DNA of 64,000 nt from Bradyrhizobium sp. 186 (GTDB lineage: Bacteria > Pseudomonadota > Alphaproteobacteria > Rhizobiales > Xanthobacteraceae). Shown here piece by piece: positions 18,260 to 26,306 of the stretch. The translations under genes were made by a program, and so were the position numbers. The stretch spans positions 5,270,001 to 5,334,000 of the forward strand of contig NZ_CP082164.1 in assembly GCF_023101685.1 (NCBI RefSeq), in the 5' to 3' direction. The first letter of the stretch is position 1. Each line of letters opens with the position of its first letter. The notes below the pieces were generated by a model that saw only the letters and a list, made by a program, of their open reading frames with translations, did no database searches and was not told the DNA's origin.

Positions 18260-18883
18260 CTACCGGCGAGCCCCCTCACCGGTCTTTGCTGGTTGCAAGT
18301 CTGCAACCGCTCCCTCCAATATGGTGGCTACCTCCAGCAGCGAGATCACCAAGCGCGGCATCCGCCTGAGCTTCTCGTCGACCGCGACGGCGAACAGATC
18401 GTCCCGCTTCCGGCTACCCAGCAATCGCCATCGTCCAAAGGTGATCTTGTGGACGTTACCGGAGACATATCCGATGGACGCCCACAATTCCTTCGATTCC
18501 AGCAGAAGCTCGCCGGCCATCCGATCCAACACCGAGACGATCGCGATCATATCCTCTGTCGCGCCGGCAAGCCCGTGTGCACAACTGCCCGGATTGCTGT
18601 CATGGAAACGCTCGCTCGGGGTCCGCGGCGACGGCCTGGCTTGCAATTCCGTAAGTCTGTCCAGCAGTGCCGCGAACCGAGAGCGGGCAGCGCGAACGAG
18701 ATCATCCAAAAAGTCAGATTGGTCTGCGCCGACGCCGACATGACGTGCGGTTTGATCGTTGTGAAGTACATCAATGCTCCGGAGGCAACCGACGTGACAA
18801 TTGAAGTGTTGCCGAAATCTAAGGGCGCGCGACCGGTGGCGCTTGAACGTCCTGAGCCACGATTGATCAAAACGAGCCTGCAA
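18260..18883 (-). CDS. possible hypothetical protein
   Basis: This minus-strand frame encodes about 207 residues. Its second half (from DDLVRAARSRFAALLDRLTE on) has a believable helical composition, with heptad-like leucines and reasonable GC-rich codon thirds. The N-terminal 50 residues look poor, so the true start is probably internal. A plus-strand frame (18164-18961) across the same DNA has worse composition. It lies antisense between the NCS1 permease and the AraC gene. I do not recognise a family. It may equally be a decayed gene. Confidence 0.35.
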   Translation of the reverse strand: MQARFDQSWLRTFKRHRSRALRFRQHFNCHVGCLRSIDVLHNDQTARHVGVGADQSDFLDDLVRAARSRFAALLDRLTELQARPSPRTPSERFHDSNPGSCAHGLAGATEDMIAIVSVLDRMAGELLLESKELWASIGYVSGNVHKITFGRWRLLGSRKRDDLFAVAVDEKLRRMPRLVISLLEVATILEGAVADLQPAKTGEGARR

Positions 18884-18957
18884 GGAAACGTAGCAACGGC
18901 AATAAGACGGAACGCAAACAGGGCCAATCGTCTTTGGTCGTGCATTGGGCGCACATC

Positions 18958-19863
18958 ATGACCGATGATGGCCTCTACGGCGATCGGCTTGCGAATCTCT
19001 TTCCAATGATCCGGGAGCCGAACTCGGGCCTCGTCAAGTCGCTACAGAAGGGAACGTTTGCCGCGGTGCGGATGGCATATTCCGGTCCGGTCGGCGATCC
19101 GACGTTGCCATCACCTCCCGACGAGGCCTTCGCGCTTTGCCTTCGGCTGCGGCATCAGAGAGCTGAAACATGGGTGGATGGCCGTCACGCCCCCAAGGGC
19201 GCCTTGAAGGACGAGACGAGCATCTACGATCTGCGATGCGAAACGATCGTTCACTTCCACGATCCGTTCGACTTTCTCTATCTGTATCTGCCGCACAGCG
19301 CGTTAAGTGAGCTGGCGAACGAGCTTGATGTCGGTCGCGTTCAATATGACGTTGTCGCAGATGCGAACTTTCGCGATCCCATCGTGGCTCATCTGGGCGG
19401 TTGCCTTCTGCCGATACTGGAAAGACCTCATGAGGCGAACGAACTGTTCGTGGGCCATGTCGCGATGGCGCTCAATACTCACTTTCTCCGGCAATACGCG
19501 ATTGGCCGACCTCGCAATCGTTCTTACCGCAGCGGATTGGCGCCATGGCAACTTCGGACAGCGAAGGCACTAATGCGTGCGAATCTCAATGGCGAAATCT
19601 CGTTGGCACGGATCGCCAGCGAATGCGGCTTGTCCGCTGCCCACTTTGCCCGCGCTTTCAGGATCAGCACGGGGGCACCGCCGCACCGATGGTTGGTGAA
19701 TCAACGCATCGAGCAAAGTAAAGCCTTGTTGGTGGACTCGACGTTGTCGCTCACGGAAATCGCGATCAAATGCGGCTTCTCGGATCAGAGCCACTTTACC
19801 AGAGCATTCTCGGCGGCGGCGGGCGCCACTCCCGGACGCTGGCGATTGGCTCGCAAAGGCTGA
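18958..19863 (+). CDS. AraC-family transcriptional regulator
   Basis: Protein of 301 residues. The C-terminal AraC/XylS DNA-binding domain (about 195-300) has two helix-turn-helix units: ISLARIASECGLSAAHFARAF and LSLTEIAIKCGFSDQSHFTRAF, ending in GATPGRWR. The N-terminal part holds a ligand-sensing region with the frequent HDPFDFLYLYLPHSAL pattern. It is likely an activator. The ATG at 18958 is chosen; an in-frame 18934 start is possible. The target is unknown; the nearby permease or the autotransporter are candidates by position only. Confidence 0.85.
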   Translation: MTDDGLYGDRLANLFPMIREPNSGLVKSLQKGTFAAVRMAYSGPVGDPTLPSPPDEAFALCLRLRHQRAETWVDGRHAPKGALKDETSIYDLRCETIVHFHDPFDFLYLYLPHSALSELANELDVGRVQYDVVADANFRDPIVAHLGGCLLPILERPHEANELFVGHVAMALNTHFLRQYAIGRPRNRSYRSGLAPWQLRTAKALMRANLNGEISLARIASECGLSAAHFARAFRISTGAPPHRWLVNQRIEQSKALLVDSTLSLTEIAIKCGFSDQSHFTRAFSAAAGATPGRWRLARKG

Positions 19864-20154
19864 TCCCCCGGCGATCACGGTCAAGGAGCCGAGCGGCGGC
19901 GCGAACTCGCCTGCCCTGCCAGCAAGCCGGTTTCCCGAACGCGGATGGACGCCGTGCTTCCTCATGCCGCCGCGATTCGTTCTGAAACCGATCGTGCATG
20001 TTTGACGACATCGCGACACGACCGGAAAAGATTGGAAATCGTCAGAGACGCATTTACCTTTCCGCTTACCGGATTCGCTGATTCCCGATGATTCGCCGCG
20101 CAGGCTGCGCGGCCGGCGGCCGGCGCGGTTGGGGCGCTTCATGCGACTGGTGTC

Positions 20155-21534
20155 GTGAGCAGGGACGTGCGTGCGCGTCTGGCGCTGCTGCTATTGACGT
20201 CCGGACTGCTGCTGCCGAACGCGGCACGCGCGCAGGTCATACGCGAGTTCGGCGCGTTTGCGGGGGTACAGAATTTCGGGCCCGGCGGCCCAAATGCGCC
20301 CGACTACGGCTTCAACAATTTTGGCGGCCCGACAATGCTCGGCGGCCCGCAGGCAGCAGGTTTAGCCGGGCCCTGGTCCGGCAATGGCGGCGGTGCCGGC
20401 ATGCAGCCGACTTACGGCTGGAACGCCGATCCGCAGGGATTCGCAAGCGGGGCAAGGTTTGGCGGCATCCGGCAGGCCTTTGGCGGCGGCTCCGACGGTA
20501 TCTCGCAGACCGAGACGGCGCAGGTCACGTTCCTCGCGATGACGCAGTTCACGCAAACCCTGCTCGATCCCGCCATCGACGGCCGCGGCATCGGCCCTGC
20601 CGAATACGACGCAGAACTCGCCGCCTATGTCTCCCTGGGCAACGACCGCACGCATGGCGGAATGGGCCGTGAGGCCTACGAGGCGATCTACGGCAAGCCC
20701 TCGCTCGCGGCCCCGCACTGGAACGTCTGGGCAGCCGGCTTCGGCGGTTCGCAGGTCTCGACCGGCGGCACTGGTTCAGCCAGCCGGAGCTTTAGCACGG
20801 TGGTCGGCGCCGACTATTCGCTCTCGCCGCAGACACGCTTGGGCTTTGCTCTCGCGGGCGGCGGCACCGGCTTTGCCAATAATTTTTCGAGCGGCCGCTC
20901 CGATCTATTCCAGGCAGGCGCCTTGGTCAGGCATACGGTCGGATCGGCCTATGTCGCGACCGCGCTAGCCTATGGCTGGCAGGCCATCACCAACGATCAT
21001 CAGGTGACGCCGGCCGGCACGGACCAACTCAATGCCGCCGTCAACGCCAACGCCTATGCCGGCCGTATCGAGAGCGGCTATCGGTTTGCGACGCCCTGGC
21101 TCGGCCTCGCGCCCTATGCGGCCGCGCAGATCACCACCTTCCGCCTGCCCTCAAATGCGCCGCAGCGGGCCTACGCGGCCGATGCGTTTTCGGCCGCACC
21201 CGGCGGCGACAGCTTCACCGACAGCCGTACCGAGCTCGGCCTGCGCACGAGCGCGTCCTTTGCCCTGTTGAGCTGCGTGACGACCCTGCGCGGGCGGCTC
21301 GCCTGGGCGCATGATTTCAGCGCGGGGCAATCGATCCCGGCGGCGTTCCAGTCCCTGCCCGGTCGAGGATTTATCGTCGGCGGTACGGCATTGGCGCCGA
21401 ACGCAGCGCTGACAGGCGCTTCGTTCGAGCTGCGCGCCCTGAACGGCTGGTCCGCCGCGGCGAATTTCGACAGCGAAGTGTCGAGCCAGATGCGCTCCTA
21501 CACCGGCAAGGCCGTGCTGCGCTACGCCTGGTGA
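20155..21534 (+). CDS. autotransporter-type outer-membrane beta-barrel protein
   Basis: Protein of 459 residues with an N-terminal signal (ALLLLTSGLLLPNAARAQ). A short Gly/Pro/Asn-rich region (about 35-115) is followed by a C-terminal beta-barrel of about 270 residues (from WNVWAAGFGGSQ) that ends in the aromatic residues LRYAW, as expected for Bam-dependent insertion. The Gly-rich part is much shorter than a classical passenger, so it may be a surface barrel with little or no secreted domain. The start is GTG at 20155; an upstream ATG at 20140 is closed by a stop at once. Role unknown. Confidence 0.75.
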   Translation: MSRDVRARLALLLLTSGLLLPNAARAQVIREFGAFAGVQNFGPGGPNAPDYGFNNFGGPTMLGGPQAAGLAGPWSGNGGGAGMQPTYGWNADPQGFASGARFGGIRQAFGGGSDGISQTETAQVTFLAMTQFTQTLLDPAIDGRGIGPAEYDAELAAYVSLGNDRTHGGMGREAYEAIYGKPSLAAPHWNVWAAGFGGSQVSTGGTGSASRSFSTVVGADYSLSPQTRLGFALAGGGTGFANNFSSGRSDLFQAGALVRHTVGSAYVATALAYGWQAITNDHQVTPAGTDQLNAAVNANAYAGRIESGYRFATPWLGLAPYAAAQITTFRLPSNAPQRAYAADAFSAAPGGDSFTDSRTELGLRTSASFALLSCVTTLRGRLAWAHDFSAGQSIPAAFQSLPGRGFIVGGTALAPNAALTGASFELRALNGWSAAANFDSEVSSQMRSYTGKAVLRYAW

Positions 21535-21572
21535 TCTTGTCTGGTGATCAATGGCGCGGGTACGGAAGAGAC

Positions 21573-21603
21573 CTTCCGCTCACGTCGCGAGAGCGAGCGG
21601 AAG
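21573..21603. terminator. hairpin between convergent genes, possible bidirectional terminator
   Basis: CTTCCGCTC (21573-21581) and GAGCGGAAG (21595-21603) are perfect complements with a 13-base loop. It sits in the 81-bp gap between the autotransporter gene (plus) and the TRAP binding-protein gene (minus). The T-run is weak, so termination is inferred from position and stem strength. Confidence 0.5.
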
Positions 21604-21615
21604 TTATCCCCGCCC

Positions 21616-22593
21616 TCACATCTTCTTGTAGGCGTCAATCAATGACTGGCCGTCGGCACCGGCCTTCTTGAGCCAGTCGACGGTGAGCTGCTGACCAAGC
21701 TTCTGGAAGCCAGCCTTCAGCGCCGGGCTCGGCGGCTCGACCGTCATGCCCTTGGCCTTGAGCTGATCGATGTACCAATTGGCCTTCTCTTCCCAGGCCT
21801 TCCAGCCGCGCGTTTCCGCGGTTGCGGCGGCCTTGAGGATGGCCTCCTGGGTCGGCTTGTCGAGCGCCTCAAAGGCGGCCTTGTTGACGAAGGTGTAGTC
21901 CTTCGGAATCCAGGCCTGCACGTCATAGAAGTATTTCAAGGACTCCCAGGCCTTTGAATCGTAGCCCGTGCCGCCCGATGACATGAAGGAATTCACCACG
22001 CCGGTCGCAAGCGCCTGCGGCAGCTCGGCGGCCTGGATCGTCACCGCCTGGGCACCAACCAATTCGCCGATGCGCGCGGTCCCGACATTGTAGGCGCGCC
22101 ATTTCAAGCCCTTCATGTCTTCGATCGTGGCGAGCGGCTTGTTGACATAGACGCCCTGCGGCGCCCACGGCACGGCGAACAGGAGTTTCACGCCCTGCGC
22201 GTCGAGCTTCTTTGCGATCGCGGGCTTGGAGGCCTGATACAGCTTCATCGCCTCCGGGAAGCTCGTCGCAAGGAACGGCACGACGTCGATCCCGAACACC
22301 GGATCCTCGTTCTCGTGGATCGACAGCAGCACTTCACCCATCTGCGTCTGTCCGGTCATCACCGCGCGCTTGATGTCGGGCGCCTTGAACAGCGAGGCGC
22401 CGGGATGGACGGTGATCAGGAGCTTTCCCGAGGTGGCGGCTTCGACATCCTTGGCGAAGGCGACCAGATTCTCCGAGTGCGGATTGTCGGCCGGGTATGC
22501 CGCCGGCAGATTCCATTTGGTCTGGGCCAAGGCCGGTGTGGCGGCCAGCATGGCGCCGGCAATCAGGCCTGCACGGACGAAACGAGACTTCAT
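21616..22593 (-). CDS. TRAP transporter substrate-binding protein (DctP family)
   Basis: Periplasmic binding protein of 325 residues. A Sec signal (FVRAGLIAGAMLAATPALAQ) is followed by the DctP fold: WNLPAAYPADNPHSENLVAFAKDVEAATSGK, then VHPGASLF, and the central MKGLKWRAYN, where the conserved arginine contacts carboxylate ligands. A canonical ribosome site (GAGGAGAAG) precedes the ATG at 22593. It is the third gene of a dctQ-dctM-dctP operon on the minus strand. It is only distantly similar to the other DctP (10827-11846), so a different ligand is likely. Confidence 0.9.
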   Translation of the reverse strand: MKSRFVRAGLIAGAMLAATPALAQTKWNLPAAYPADNPHSENLVAFAKDVEAATSGKLLITVHPGASLFKAPDIKRAVMTGQTQMGEVLLSIHENEDPVFGIDVVPFLATSFPEAMKLYQASKPAIAKKLDAQGVKLLFAVPWAPQGVYVNKPLATIEDMKGLKWRAYNVGTARIGELVGAQAVTIQAAELPQALATGVVNSFMSSGGTGYDSKAWESLKYFYDVQAWIPKDYTFVNKAAFEALDKPTQEAILKAAATAETRGWKAWEEKANWYIDQLKAKGMTVEPPSPALKAGFQKLGQQLTVDWLKKAGADGQSLIDAYKKM

Positions 22594-22632
22594 CGGACTT
22601 CTCCTCATGGTCAAATTGAAAGTCTGGCGCGA

Positions 22633-23946
22633 TCAGTCGGGAAAAGCGAGCTTGGGCAGAAACAGCACGATCTGCGGATATTCCGTGATGATAAACACCG
22701 CGGCGAGCAGCAGGACGAAGAACGGGAACGCCGCCCGTGCGACGGTGAAGGTATCACGACCGCTCATGTTCTGCAGCACGAACAGGTTGAAGCCAACCGG
22801 CGGCGTGATCTGCGCCATCTCAACGTGAATGATGAGGTAGACTCCGAACCAGACGAGGTCGAGCCCGGCCTGCCTGACCATGGGCAGCACGATAACGGCG
22901 GTCAGCACGATCATCGAGATGCCGTCGATCAGGCATCCGAGAATGATGTACATGATGCTCAGATAGAGCGCGAGCATGCCGGGTGTCAGCTCCTGGCCCT
23001 GGACCCAGGTGGCAAGCGCGGCCGGGATGCCGGTATAAGCCATTGCCGCCGTGGTGTAGGCCGCACCTGCCAGGATCAGCATGATCATGCAGGTCAGGCG
23101 CGTCGCGCTCATGATGCTCTCGAAAAAATTCTTGCGCGTGAGCGTGCCGCTCCACCACGCCAGCAACAACGCGCCGGCAACGCCCCAGGCGGCGCATTCG
23201 GTTGCGGTCGCAAAGCCGAGCACGAGCGAGAGGAAGACGGCGAGGATCAGGAGCAGGCAGGGAGCGAGCCGCGCCGACTCGCGCAGCTTCTGCCGGAACG
23301 GTATCGGAGGATCGCGCGGCGGAATCTTTTTGGGATTGAGCAGCGACCAGATGACGATGTAGCCGGAATAGAGCACCATCACGAGCACTCCCGGCAGGAA
23401 ACCGCCGAGGAACACCTGAAGCACGGAAACGTTCGCCGTGACCGCGTACACGACCATCGGAATCGACGGCGGAATCAACAGGCCGAGGGTGCCGGAGCCT
23501 GCCAGCGAGCCAAGGCTGAGGCCCTTGTCATAGCCGCGCTTGTCGAGCTCCGGCAACGCAATCTTGCCGATGGTCGCACAGGTCGCAGCCGAAGAACCCG
23601 ACACCGCTGCAAAGATACCGCAGCCGATCACGTTGACATGCGTCAGGCGTCCCGGCAGCCATTGAACCCAGGGCGAAAGACCGCGGAACATTTCCTCCGA
23701 TAATTTGGTGCGGAAGAGAATTTCTCCCATCCAGATAAACAGCGGCAATGCGGCCAAAGTCCAGGACGCGCTCGCGCTCCAGGTGGTTGTCGCAAGCACC
23801 GTGCCGAGTGGCAGGCTCGTGGTCAGCGCCATCGCCACGAAACCGACCAGCCCCAGCGAAACTGCGATCCAGACACCGCTCGCCAGGAACAGGATCATGA
23901 CGCCGAGCAGAATGAACGACAGTTCGATCATGCCGAGATTGGCCAT
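22633..23946 (-). CDS. TRAP transporter large permease (DctM)
   Basis: Inner-membrane protein of 437 residues with about 12 helices and DctM hallmarks: CGIFAAVSGSSAATCATIGKIALPELDKRGYD, SGTLGLLIPPSIPMVVYAV and TPPVGFNLFVLQN. It forms the ion-coupled channel with the DctQ encoded immediately upstream. The start at 23946 has GGAGG seven bases upstream; a TTG six bases earlier is too close to that site. The coding sequence begins two bases after the dctQ stop. Confidence 0.92.
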   Translation of the reverse strand: MANLGMIELSFILLGVMILFLASGVWIAVSLGLVGFVAMALTTSLPLGTVLATTTWSASASWTLAALPLFIWMGEILFRTKLSEEMFRGLSPWVQWLPGRLTHVNVIGCGIFAAVSGSSAATCATIGKIALPELDKRGYDKGLSLGSLAGSGTLGLLIPPSIPMVVYAVTANVSVLQVFLGGFLPGVLVMVLYSGYIVIWSLLNPKKIPPRDPPIPFRQKLRESARLAPCLLLILAVFLSLVLGFATATECAAWGVAGALLLAWWSGTLTRKNFFESIMSATRLTCMIMLILAGAAYTTAAMAYTGIPAALATWVQGQELTPGMLALYLSIMYIILGCLIDGISMIVLTAVIVLPMVRQAGLDLVWFGVYLIIHVEMAQITPPVGFNLFVLQNMSGRDTFTVARAAFPFFVLLLAAVFIITEYPQIVLFLPKLAFPD

Positions 23947-23948
23947 CG

Positions 23949-24536
23949 TCAACCTCCGCCGCCCTGCGAGATGCGCTCGATGAATTCATCCGGCGTCTCG
24001 TCCGGCGAGCCCTTCTCGTAGCTCGGCCGGTTTCCGCTGACGACATTGACCAGTTCGTCGATGAGGGCGATCGAGAGGATCACGAGACCGGCGGCAAAAC
24101 CGAGCTGCGGAATCCAGAGCGGAAGCGCGACCACGCCCTGCGCCACGTCGTTGAAGCGCCATGAGTCATAAGCCATCTGCACCGCATGCCGCGTGAAGTA
24201 GAGAATGAAGATCGTGGCAATCCCGAGCGCGACGATCTCCGCGACCTGTTTCTTCCGCCCGTGCAAACGTTCCAGCAAGAGACCGACGCGGATCATCTCG
24301 CCGCGCTTGAAGGTGTGGGCGAGGCCGAGAAAAGCCATCGCGGCCATGCACCACGATGCGAAATCATCGCCGGCAGGAATATTGAGGGCAAATTGCCGCC
24401 CGATCGACATGATCATCATGATCGCGAAGATCGCGACCAGGAAGACGCCGGCCGCGTAGCCCGCAGCAAGATAGAGCAAGTCCAGAGCGCGTCGGACCAA
24501 TCCAACCGCCGTTACATCGTTGCGGTGCCCTGCCAA
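23949..24536 (-). CDS. TRAP transporter small permease (DctQ)
   Basis: Four-helix inner-membrane subunit of about 195 residues. The typical DctQ segment is PAGDDFASWCMAAMAFLGLAHTFKRGEMIRVGLLLERL. The start is uncertain: the frame opens with TTG at 24536, and no strong ribosome site was found. An internal start shortly before VRRALDLLYLAAGYAAGV is possible. First gene of the operon dctQ-dctM-dctP. A charged tail (ETPDEFIERISQ) ends the protein. Confidence 0.85.
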   Translation of the reverse strand: MAGHRNDVTAVGLVRRALDLLYLAAGYAAGVFLVAIFAIMMIMSIGRQFALNIPAGDDFASWCMAAMAFLGLAHTFKRGEMIRVGLLLERLHGRKKQVAEIVALGIATIFILYFTRHAVQMAYDSWRFNDVAQGVVALPLWIPQLGFAAGLVILSIALIDELVNVVSGNRPSYEKGSPDETPDEFIERISQGGGG

Positions 24537-24706
24537 CGCGGTCCCATCCTCTCGCTTTGCGGCTCAATCGAACCCGGCGATTATCGCAGGTTTTGCTTGA
24601 TTATCGCCACCATCCAACGTCCGTCTTTGAGACGTTAGACCAACACGATGGGGCTCGCGAAAGCAAGGAGCATGCCGACCTTCGGCAAAATTCCCGTTGG
24701 AGACGT

Positions 24707-25504
24707 TCAGTGCGTCTCCAACTGCATGCCGTCATAAGCCGGCACCACGCCGGCGGGCAGCGACTGCCGGATCACCTCGTAATCGACGTCGGCGGTCATG
24801 TTGGTGATGACGGCGCGCTTGGGCTTGAAGCGTTCGATCCAGGACAGCGCGTCGTTGATGCTGAAATGGCTGGAATGGCCGGTGTAGCGCAAGCCGTCGA
24901 CGATCCAGAGATCGAGATTTTCCAGCGCGCCCCAGCTCTCGCGCGGGATGTCGTTGAGGTCGGGCGTATAGGCCGCGTTGCCGATGCGGTAGCCGAGCGC
25001 CGGAATCTGGCCGTGCTGCACCAGGAAGGCGGTCAGCGTCACCGCGCCGCCCTTCGCCAGGATGGTCTGGCTCTCGCCTGCCTCGATCGAATGCCGGGTG
25101 AGGATCGGCGGATAGTCGCTGCCCTCCGGCGCGATGAAGCAATAAGAGAACCGCGCCATGATGTCCTTCGCGGTCGACAGGTTGAAATAGACCGGAATGC
25201 GCTTGCGCATGTGGAGCACGACCGAGCGTAAATCGTCCATGCCGTGGGTCTGGTCGGCATGCTCATGCGTCAGGAACACCGCGTCGATGTGATCGACGTC
25301 GGTGGAGAGCAACTGCTCGCGCAGATCGGGCGAGGTGTCGATCACGATGCGCGTGGTGCCGTGACTTGATGTCTGCTCGACCAGCAGCGAGCAGCGGCGG
25401 CGGCGGTTTTTGGAATTGTTGGGATCGCAGGCACCCCAGCCGAGCGCCGGGCGCGGCACGCCGGCGGAGGAGCCGCAGCCCAGGATCGTCAGCGTCAGTG
25501 TCAT
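24707..25504 (-). CDS. MBL-fold metallo-hydrolase (PhnP-like)
   Basis: Protein of 265 residues of the metallo-beta-lactamase fold. The metal site THEHADQTHGMDDLR gives HxHxDH, and the N-terminal TILGCGSSAGVPRP and IDTSPDLREQL are typical of the PhnP / lipoyl(octanoyl)-transferase-like phosphodiesterase group. A later histidine pair (YTGHSSHFS) completes the site. It probably hydrolyses a cyclic phosphodiester or related small molecule; the substrate is unknown. Last gene of the block dac-tmk-holB-metG-tatD, 13 bp after tatD. Confidence 0.88.
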   Translation of the reverse strand: MTLTLTILGCGSSAGVPRPALGWGACDPNNSKNRRRRCSLLVEQTSSHGTTRIVIDTSPDLREQLLSTDVDHIDAVFLTHEHADQTHGMDDLRSVVLHMRKRIPVYFNLSTAKDIMARFSYCFIAPEGSDYPPILTRHSIEAGESQTILAKGGAVTLTAFLVQHGQIPALGYRIGNAAYTPDLNDIPRESWGALENLDLWIVDGLRYTGHSSHFSINDALSWIERFKPKRAVITNMTADVDYEVIRQSLPAGVVPAYDGMQLETH

Positions 25505-25517
25505 GCGGCTCCCAGAT

Positions 25518-26294
25518 TCAAGCTTTCACCTTGGAGAACAGGCGGAAGAAGTTTTCGCTGGTCTGGCGTGAGATCTCCTCAAAGGACACGCCGCGCGTTT
25601 CGGCGAGCACCTTTGCGACCTCGACAACATAGGCCGGCTCGTTGCGTTTGCCCCGGAACTTGCCGGGCGCAAGATAGGGGGAGTCTGTTTCAACCACAAT
25701 ACGATCGGACGGCAGTTCGGCTGCGAGCGCGCGCAGGGCCTCCGACTTCTTGAAGGTCAGAATGCCCGTGAAGCCGATATACAGCCCCAGCGACACCGCC
25801 TTCAGCGCCAGCTCGCGCCCGCCCGTGTAACAATGCAGCACGGCGCGAAACGATCCCTTTGCCGCCTCCTCTTCCAGGATGCGGCCGCAATCCTCGTCGG
25901 CCTCGCGGGTGTGGATCACGAGCGGCAGGTCGGTCGCGCGTGCCGCCGCGATGTGGGCGCGAAAGCCCCTCGCCTGCGCCTCCGGCGCGCCGTTGTCGTA
26001 GAAATAGTCGAGCCCGGCTTCGCCGAGCGCGACGACCTTGGGATGCCGCGTCAGCGCGATCAGCTCGTCCGGCGAGATGCCGTCCTCCTCGTCCGCGTTG
26101 TGCGGATGGGTGCCGACCGAGCAGTAGACGTCGTCATAGCGCTCGGCGATGGCGAGCAGGTCCTTCAGCCGTCGCACCCGGGTCGAGATCGTGACCATGC
26201 GGCCGATTCCGGCCGCACGCGCACGCGACACGATCCCGTCGAGATCTTCCGCGAAATCTGGAAAATCCAGATGGCAGTGGCTGTCGACCAACAT
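25518..26294 (-). CDS. TatD-family metal-dependent deoxyribonuclease
   Basis: TIM-barrel hydrolase of 258 residues. The metal ligands are visible in order: HxH in DSHCHLDF, Glu in ALGEAGLDYFYD, His in VIHTREAD, His in VLHCYTGG and Asp in VETDSPYLAP. Family members have 3'-exonuclease activity on DNA and RNA and may act in repair or quality control. It starts 12 bp after metG and belongs to the same transcript, an arrangement common in alphaproteobacteria. Confidence 0.9.
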   Translation of the reverse strand: MLVDSHCHLDFPDFAEDLDGIVSRARAAGIGRMVTISTRVRRLKDLLAIAERYDDVYCSVGTHPHNADEEDGISPDELIALTRHPKVVALGEAGLDYFYDNGAPEAQARGFRAHIAAARATDLPLVIHTREADEDCGRILEEEAAKGSFRAVLHCYTGGRELALKAVSLGLYIGFTGILTFKKSEALRALAAELPSDRIVVETDSPYLAPGKFRGKRNEPAYVVEVAKVLAETRGVSFEEISRQTSENFFRLFSKVKA

Positions 26295-26306
26295 CTCGCG
26301 AACGCC

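Noticed and set aside
17169..18743. 524-codon plus-strand frame overlapping the NCS1 permease
   Set aside because: Out-of-frame shadow with random-looking residues and no ribosome site.
22315..23703. 462-codon plus-strand frame opposite dctP/dctM
   Set aside because: His/Arg/Gln-rich antisense shadow.
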